From Frigoribacterium sp. PvP032 (GTDB lineage Bacteria > Actinomycetota > Actinomycetes > Actinomycetales > Microbacteriaceae), in assembly GCF_017833035.1 (NCBI RefSeq), contig NZ_JAFIBM010000001.1, forward strand, positions 620,001 to 684,000: DNA of 64,000 nt, read 5' to 3'. The notes beneath the pieces are model-generated. The model was not told where the DNA came from. It saw only the letters and a program-made list of their open reading frames with translations, and did no database searches. Position 1 is the first letter of the stretch. Each line of letters starts with the position of its first letter. This document shows positions 60,049 to 64,000 of this stretch, in pieces. The position numbers were made by a program, and so were the translations under genes.

Positions 60049-60114
60049 CCGCCCTGCCCCTGCCTGCGTCCGTTGTGCTGCGTCTCTTTGTTACCGCCAC
60101 ATTAAGTCACGAAG

Positions 60115-60137
60115 AAAGGTCTTGGCACGAGACCTTT
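60115..60137. promoter_or_regulatory. GntR operator-like inverted repeat
   Basis: AAAGGTCT (60115-60122) and AGACCTTT (60130-60137) are perfect inverted arms with a 7-base spacer in the promoter between the GntR gene and the hydrolase gene. The preceding TTGTTACC and ATTAAGTCA are candidate promoter elements. Confidence 0.55.
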
Positions 60138-60157
60138 GTGGGTGCATGCTCTCACGC

Positions 60158-61075
60158 ATGTCCACGAGCACCGCCGACGTCCTCCCCTTCCGTGACGGCC
60201 ACACCTGGCTCCAGGTGACCACGCCCGACGAGCCGCGCGAGGGCGCCCTGCCCCTCGTCGTCCTGCACGGCGGCCCGGGCATGGCACACGACTACCTCCG
60301 CAACCTCGCGGCGCTCGCCGACGAGACCGGCCGCACGGTCGTCCACTACGACCAGTTCGGCTGCGGCCGCAGCAGCCACCGCCCCGGCGCCCCGGTCGAG
60401 ACCTGGACCCCGGCGCTCTTCGTCGCCGAGTTCGACGCCGTCGTGGCGCACCTCGGCCTCGAGCGCTTCCACGTGCTCGGCCAGTCGTGGGGCGGCATGC
60501 TCGGCGCCGAGATCGCGGTGCGGCAGCCCGCGGGCCTCGCCAGCCTCGCGATCTGCAACTCGCCCGCCTCGATGCAGCTGTGGGTCGAGGGCGCGGCCGA
60601 GCTGCGTGCCCAGCTGCCGACCGAGACGCAGGAGGCGCTGCAGCGTCACGAGGACGCCGGCACCACCACCGACCCCGACTACCTCGCCGCGACGCAGGTC
60701 TTCTACGAGCGCCACGTCTGCCGCGTGGTCCCGATGCCCCAGGACTTCGTCGACAGCGAGGAGCAGATGGAGGCCGAGCCGACGGTCTACCACACCATGA
60801 ACGGGCCGAACGAGTTCCACGTCATCGGCACGATGCGCGACTGGAGCATCGTCGACCGGCTGCCGCGCGTCGCCGCCCCGACCCTCGTCGTCGCCGGCGA
60901 GCACGACGAGGCGACGCCCGCCACCTGGCAGCCCTTCGTCGACGGAATCGCCGACGTCCGCTCGCACGTCTTCGCCGGCGCCAGCCACTGCAGCCACCTC
61001 GAGCAGCCCGAGGAGTTCCGCCGCGTCGTCGCGAAGTTCTTCAGCGAGCACGACTTCGCGGCGCACGACGCCTGA
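60158..61075 (+). CDS. Proline-iminopeptidase-family alpha/beta-hydrolase
   Basis: The 305-residue enzyme has the hallmarks of the S33 peptidase family: the oxyanion motif LVVLHGGPGMAHDYL, the nucleophile elbow VLGQSWGGMLGAEI and a C-terminal GASHCSHLEQPEEF histidine. Such enzymes release an N-terminal proline or cleave small amide or ester substrates (also epoxide or amino-acid amide hydrolases). ATG 60158 was chosen; another lies 12 bases upstream and neither has a strong ribosome site. It is the first gene of a three-gene catabolic operon with a permease and an amidase. Confidence 0.9.
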   Translation: MSTSTADVLPFRDGHTWLQVTTPDEPREGALPLVVLHGGPGMAHDYLRNLAALADETGRTVVHYDQFGCGRSSHRPGAPVETWTPALFVAEFDAVVAHLGLERFHVLGQSWGGMLGAEIAVRQPAGLASLAICNSPASMQLWVEGAAELRAQLPTETQEALQRHEDAGTTTDPDYLAATQVFYERHVCRVVPMPQDFVDSEEQMEAEPTVYHTMNGPNEFHVIGTMRDWSIVDRLPRVAAPTLVVAGEHDEATPATWQPFVDGIADVRSHVFAGASHCSHLEQPEEFRRVVAKFFSEHDFAAHDA

Positions 61076-61207
61076 CCCGCGTCCCTCGTCGGCGCCCCCT
61101 GACCGGCGCGGGTCGCGCTCCCTGAACCGACTCGACCCGCGCCTCCTCCGCCCCACCCCCACCGCACCTCCTCGTCGTTCACCCGCCTCGACCCGAGAAG
61201 AGACACC

Positions 61208-62653
61208 ATGTCCGAGAAGACCGCGTCACCCGAGCTGAGCAACCAGCAGCAGCTCGAGCAGTACGGCTACAAGCAAGAGCTGAAGCGGTCGGTCTCGACC
61301 GTCGACCTGCTGATCTACGGCCTGATCTTCATGGTGCCCATCGCGCCGTGGGCGATCTTCGGCACCGTCTACAACGCGTCGTCGGGCATGGTGCCGCTGG
61401 TCTACCTCGTCGGCCTCGTGGCGATGATCTTCACGGCGCTCGCCTACGCGCAGATGGCGAAGTCGATCCCGCTCGCCGGCTCGGTCTTCTCGTACGTCGG
61501 CCGGGGCATCCACCCGATCGCCGGGTTCTTCGCGGGCTGGGCGATCCTGCTCGACTACCTGCTCGTGCCGACGCTGCTCTACGTGTTCGCGGCCGAGTCG
61601 ATGATCGGCATCTTCCCGGGCAGCGCCCGCTGGATGTGGGCGCTGATCTTCGTCGCGATCAACACCGCGGTGAACCTGCTCGGCATCAGCTCGATCAAGA
61701 TGATGAACCGGGTGTTCCTCGCGATCGAGGTCGTGTTCATCGCGATCTTCGTGATCATCGCCGTGGTCGCCCTCAACAACGGCACCATCCCCGGCGCCGA
61801 GTTCACGACCGACCCGATCTGGGACTCCAGCAAGGTCACCGCGCCCCTGATCGCCTCGGCGCTGTCGATCGCGGTGCTGAGCTTCCTGGGCTTCGACGGC
61901 ATCTCGACCCTGTCGGAGGAGAGCACCGGCAAGCGAGGAGGCGCGGGCAAGGCGATGATCATCGCCCTGTTCATCGTCGCGTTCTGCTTCGTCCTGCAGA
62001 CCTGGCTGGCGAGCGCGCTCGCGGGCGGCCGGGACTCGTTCCCCGAGGGCGAGGCCGGCAACGCGTTCTTCGACCTGGTGAGGGCCGCGTCGAACAGCGG
62101 CTGGGCGACGGCGTTCTTCGTCGTGAACGTGCTCGCGGTGGGCATCGCCAACGCGATGGCGGCGCAGGCCGCGACCTCGCGCCTCCTGTTCTCCATGAGC
62201 CGTGACAAGCAGCTGCCCGCGTTCCTGTCGAAGATCAACACCCGCAAGGTGCCGCAGGCCGCGATCCTCGTCGTCTCGGCCCTGTCGGCCGTGCTGGTGC
62301 TGTTCTTCGTGGGGCAGATCAACCTGATCGCGTCGCTGGTGAACTTCGGCGCGCTGTTCGGCTTTATGCTGCTGCACGTGTCGGTCGTCGTGCACTACGT
62401 CGTCAAGAAGAAGTCGCGCAACTGGCTGCTGCACCTCGTCGTGCCCGTGATCGGGTTCCTGATCATCGGGTACGTGCTGGTCAACGCGGCACCCGAGGCG
62501 AAGATCGGCGGGCTGGTCTGGCTCGTGCTCGGCGCCGGGGTGTTCCTGTACTACCGCAGCCGAGGAGGCGCCGCCCCGACCCTGGGACAGGGCGCCGACG
62601 ACGCCGCGGTCGCGTCGACCCCGGCCGCCGACTCCGAGCGGCACGACGCGTGA
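61208..62653 (+). CDS. APC-family amino acid/amine permease
   Basis: The 481-residue protein has 12 membrane helices of the amino acid-polyamine-organocation family (IYGLIFMVPIAPWAIFGTVY, AKSIPLAGSVFSYVGRGIHP, FLGFDGISTLSEESTGKRGG). It should import an amino acid, amine or amide. ATG 61208 has a GAGAAGAGA ribosome site. It is coupled to the amidase gene by a four-base overlap, so import and hydrolysis are linked. Confidence 0.93.
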   Translation: MSEKTASPELSNQQQLEQYGYKQELKRSVSTVDLLIYGLIFMVPIAPWAIFGTVYNASSGMVPLVYLVGLVAMIFTALAYAQMAKSIPLAGSVFSYVGRGIHPIAGFFAGWAILLDYLLVPTLLYVFAAESMIGIFPGSARWMWALIFVAINTAVNLLGISSIKMMNRVFLAIEVVFIAIFVIIAVVALNNGTIPGAEFTTDPIWDSSKVTAPLIASALSIAVLSFLGFDGISTLSEESTGKRGGAGKAMIIALFIVAFCFVLQTWLASALAGGRDSFPEGEAGNAFFDLVRAASNSGWATAFFVVNVLAVGIANAMAAQAATSRLLFSMSRDKQLPAFLSKINTRKVPQAAILVVSALSAVLVLFFVGQINLIASLVNFGALFGFMLLHVSVVVHYVVKKKSRNWLLHLVVPVIGFLIIGYVLVNAAPEAKIGGLVWLVLGAGVFLYYRSRGGAAPTLGQGADDAAVASTPAADSERHDA

Positions 62654-63603
62654 GCGGCGGCGTGACCGACCAGCGCGACGGCATCGACCACTTCCTCGGC
62701 AACGAGCTCGGCCGGCCCGGCTTCACCGCGGCCGTCGAGCCCGTGCTGCGGATCACGCCGGGCACCGGCGAGACGATCGGCTTCGAGACGAGCGACGCGG
62801 TCTACGCCGAGCTGCACGAGCACCACGACCTGGCGCAGCTGTCGGTGCCGATCAACCCGGTCACCGGGCCGGTCTTCGTCGAGGGTGCGATGCCCGGCGA
62901 CGCGCTCGCCGTGACCGTGCACGACATCCGCCTCGTCGACCACGGCTGGTCGGTCAGCCTGCCCGGCTCGGGCGCGCTGCAGCACGTGATGGGCGACGAG
63001 ATGTTCACCCGCCGCGTGCCGATCGACGCCGACGGGGTGCACGTGACGCCGCGGCACACGTTCGAGGCACGGCCGATGATCGGCTGCATGGGCACCGCGC
63101 CCGCCGAGGGCGAGAACTCGACGATCATGCCCGCGTACCCCCAGGGCGGCAACATGGACGTCACCGAGAACACCGTCGGCTCGACCGTCTACCTGCCCGT
63201 CATGGTCGAGGGTGCGTACCTCTCGATCGGCGACGTGCACGCGATCATGGCCGAGGGCGAGTCGTCGTTCGTGGCGATCGAGGCGCAGGGCACCGCGGTG
63301 GTGTCGATCGACCTCGTGAAGGGCCTCGGGCTGCGTGCCCCGCGGATCGAGACGGCCGACGACTGGATCTTCGTCGGCCTCGGCGACCCCGTGCAGGAGA
63401 GCGTCCGGCGGGGCTACGAGGACGCGTTCTCGTTCTTGGTGGACGACCACGGCTGGTCGCGGGGCGACGCCTACGCCGTGCTCAGCGCGGTCGGGCACTC
63501 CCGGCTGGGCGGGCCGACGGGGTCGGTCGCGCCGGATCCGCTGCACCCGTTCGCGGCGGTCGGCGCGGTGACGCTGCACCGCGTGCCGAAGAGCGTGCTG
63601 TAG
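62650..63603 (+). CDS. Acetamidase/formamidase-family hydrolase
   Basis: The 317-residue enzyme belongs to the FmdA/AmdA family, with conserved segments NPVTGPVFVEGAMPGDALAV, MIGCMGTAPAEGENSTIMPA and GGNMDVTENTVGSTVYLPV, and VGDVHAIMAEGE-type motif GDVHAIMAEGES. It hydrolyses acetamide or formamide (or related short amides) to carboxylate and ammonia. It starts with GTG overlapping the permease stop (GTGA). Together with the peptidase and permease it suggests nitrogen salvage from small amides or peptides. Confidence 0.93.
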   Translation: MSGGVTDQRDGIDHFLGNELGRPGFTAAVEPVLRITPGTGETIGFETSDAVYAELHEHHDLAQLSVPINPVTGPVFVEGAMPGDALAVTVHDIRLVDHGWSVSLPGSGALQHVMGDEMFTRRVPIDADGVHVTPRHTFEARPMIGCMGTAPAEGENSTIMPAYPQGGNMDVTENTVGSTVYLPVMVEGAYLSIGDVHAIMAEGESSFVAIEAQGTAVVSIDLVKGLGLRAPRIETADDWIFVGLGDPVQESVRRGYEDAFSFLVDDHGWSRGDAYAVLSAVGHSRLGGPTGSVAPDPLHPFAAVGAVTLHRVPKSVL

Positions 63604-63643
63604 GGCGTCTGGCGAGCGGGCACCCGCTCGGGGGCGCCTCCTC

Positions 63644-63703
63644 GAACCGCGTTCCGAACCATGAACCGTGTTCTATCCCGGTTCATGGTTCGGAACGCGG
63701 TCC
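63644..63703. repeat. Family D palindrome, copy 2
   Basis: Arms 63644-63668 and 63679-63703 with loop TGTTCTATCC are nearly identical to copy 1 at 59193, in the same orientation. It lies between the amidase stop and the convergent lipoprotein stop. Confidence 0.92.
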
Positions 63704-63716
63704 TTCGCGCGCTGGG

Positions 63717-64000
63717 TCAGCTCTCGAGGTGCGCGAGCATCGAGCCGATCAGGTCGTTCGTGGGCACGTTGTACTGCACGACGGCGATGTAGAGGTCACC
63801 ACGCACGAACCACGTGTGGGCCGCCTCGATCGGGTACTGCTCGACCTCGATGGGCTGCTGGCAGAGCTGGCCGCCGTGCGCCTCCTGGCAGGTCGCGCCT
63901 GCGGCGGTCACCTGATCGAGCAAGGAGGCGGCGGTCGGCTGGTCGAGACGGCCGAGGATCACGAAGATGCCCGAGACGTCTGCCTGAGGCTCCCGCCAGA
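63717..64000 (-). CDS. Lipoprotein of the 28-kb family, C-terminal part (5' end outside window)
   Basis: The open frame runs off the right edge; the last ~94 residues are visible. WREPQADVSGIFVILGRL, ATCQEAH, QLCQQ and NVPTNDLIGSM align with the lipoprotein at 28098-28805 (WRDPRADITGLFVDVATV, YDCTD, TVCQY, NYPTDDLLGAI), so the two are paralogues. Cysteine positions are partly conserved. The role is unknown. The GTG at 63962 lies inside the conserved domain and is not the real start. Confidence 0.85.
   Translation of the reverse strand, partial: WREPQADVSGIFVILGRLDQPTAASLLDQVTAAGATCQEAHGGQLCQQPIEVEQYPIEAAHTWFVRGDLYIAVVQYNVPTNDLIGSMLAHLES

Noticed and set aside
60146-60157. Upstream ATG for the proline-iminopeptidase-like gene
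   Set aside because: No better ribosome site, and the extra four residues are not part of the fold; kept as an alternative only.

Overview
The window is a 64 kb piece of a very GC-rich (roughly 70% or more) actinobacterial chromosome. Tightly coupled ATGA/GTGA gene overlaps, LAxTG sortase-type tails, a two-protein SMR pump, PucR/GAF regulators and a Gln/Gly-rich protein of a kind I know from Microbacteriaceae point to that family (Curtobacterium- or Frigoribacterium-like). The family assignment is inference. I see no tRNA, rRNA, phage, insertion sequence or CRISPR array. About 57 protein genes are supported; the first and last are cut by the window edges.

Layout. 1-5.5 kb: a cut alcohol dehydrogenase, a TetR-controlled SMR drug-efflux pair, a MarR regulator, an FAD monooxygenase and a PEBP protein. 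5.6-11.2 kb: a prion-like Q/G/Y-rich protein, a sortase-tailed surface protein, a hydrolase and an MFS exporter. 11.2-18.3 kb: a GAF/PucR regulator, a hydrolase coupled to a glycolate-oxidase-type flavoprotein, a zinc alcohol dehydrogenase, a DUF6508-like protein and a MaoC protein. 18.4-22.1 kb: a complete osmoprotectant (OpuC-type) ABC operon with a strong terminator. 22.5-29.4 kb: lipoproteins, a Na+/H+ antiporter, GH13 and GH18 proteins and a VOC protein. 29.5-34 kb: a serine beta-lactamase-like membrane protein translationally coupled to a histidine kinase and response regulator. 34.3-35.4 kb: two small membrane proteins.

35.5-48.4 kb is the most interesting part. It holds an actinobacterial nit1 (Nit1C/MSMEG_0565-0572-type) cluster: acyl-CoA synthetase, glycosyltransferase, a nitrilase-fold protein that has lost its catalytic Cys and Glu, a flavin oxidoreductase, a small MSMEG_0570 protein and an intact nitrilase on the minus strand, divergent from an MSMEG_0572 protein, a radical SAM enzyme and a GNAT-AIR synthase fusion. 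The divergent promoter holds a perfect GTAAC-N6-GAAAC (GlnR-type) box plus a weaker one. Directly downstream lie a cohesin-domain protein with an LAFTG sortase tail and a secreted amidase with an N-terminal dockerin. Together they suggest a cohesin-dockerin-tethered amidase on the cell surface, next to an intracellular nitrogen-stress pathway.

48.8-51.8 kb: a second two-component system and a membrane protein. 51.9-53.1 kb: a Fic protein with its own operator-like repeats. 53.2-58 kb: an FtsX-type ABC exporter with two complementary half-defective ATPases. 58-64 kb: an LLM flavoprotein, then a GntR regulator divergent from an alpha/beta hydrolase, an APC permease and an acetamidase/formamidase, flanked by two copies of the same 60-bp palindrome, and finally a cut lipoprotein related to the one at 28 kb.

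Two genome-wide signals stand out. Intergenic DNA is full of long inverted repeats in several sequence families, almost all at gene 3' ends. The octamer AGGAGGCG/CGCCTCCT is far more frequent than base composition predicts, on both strands.
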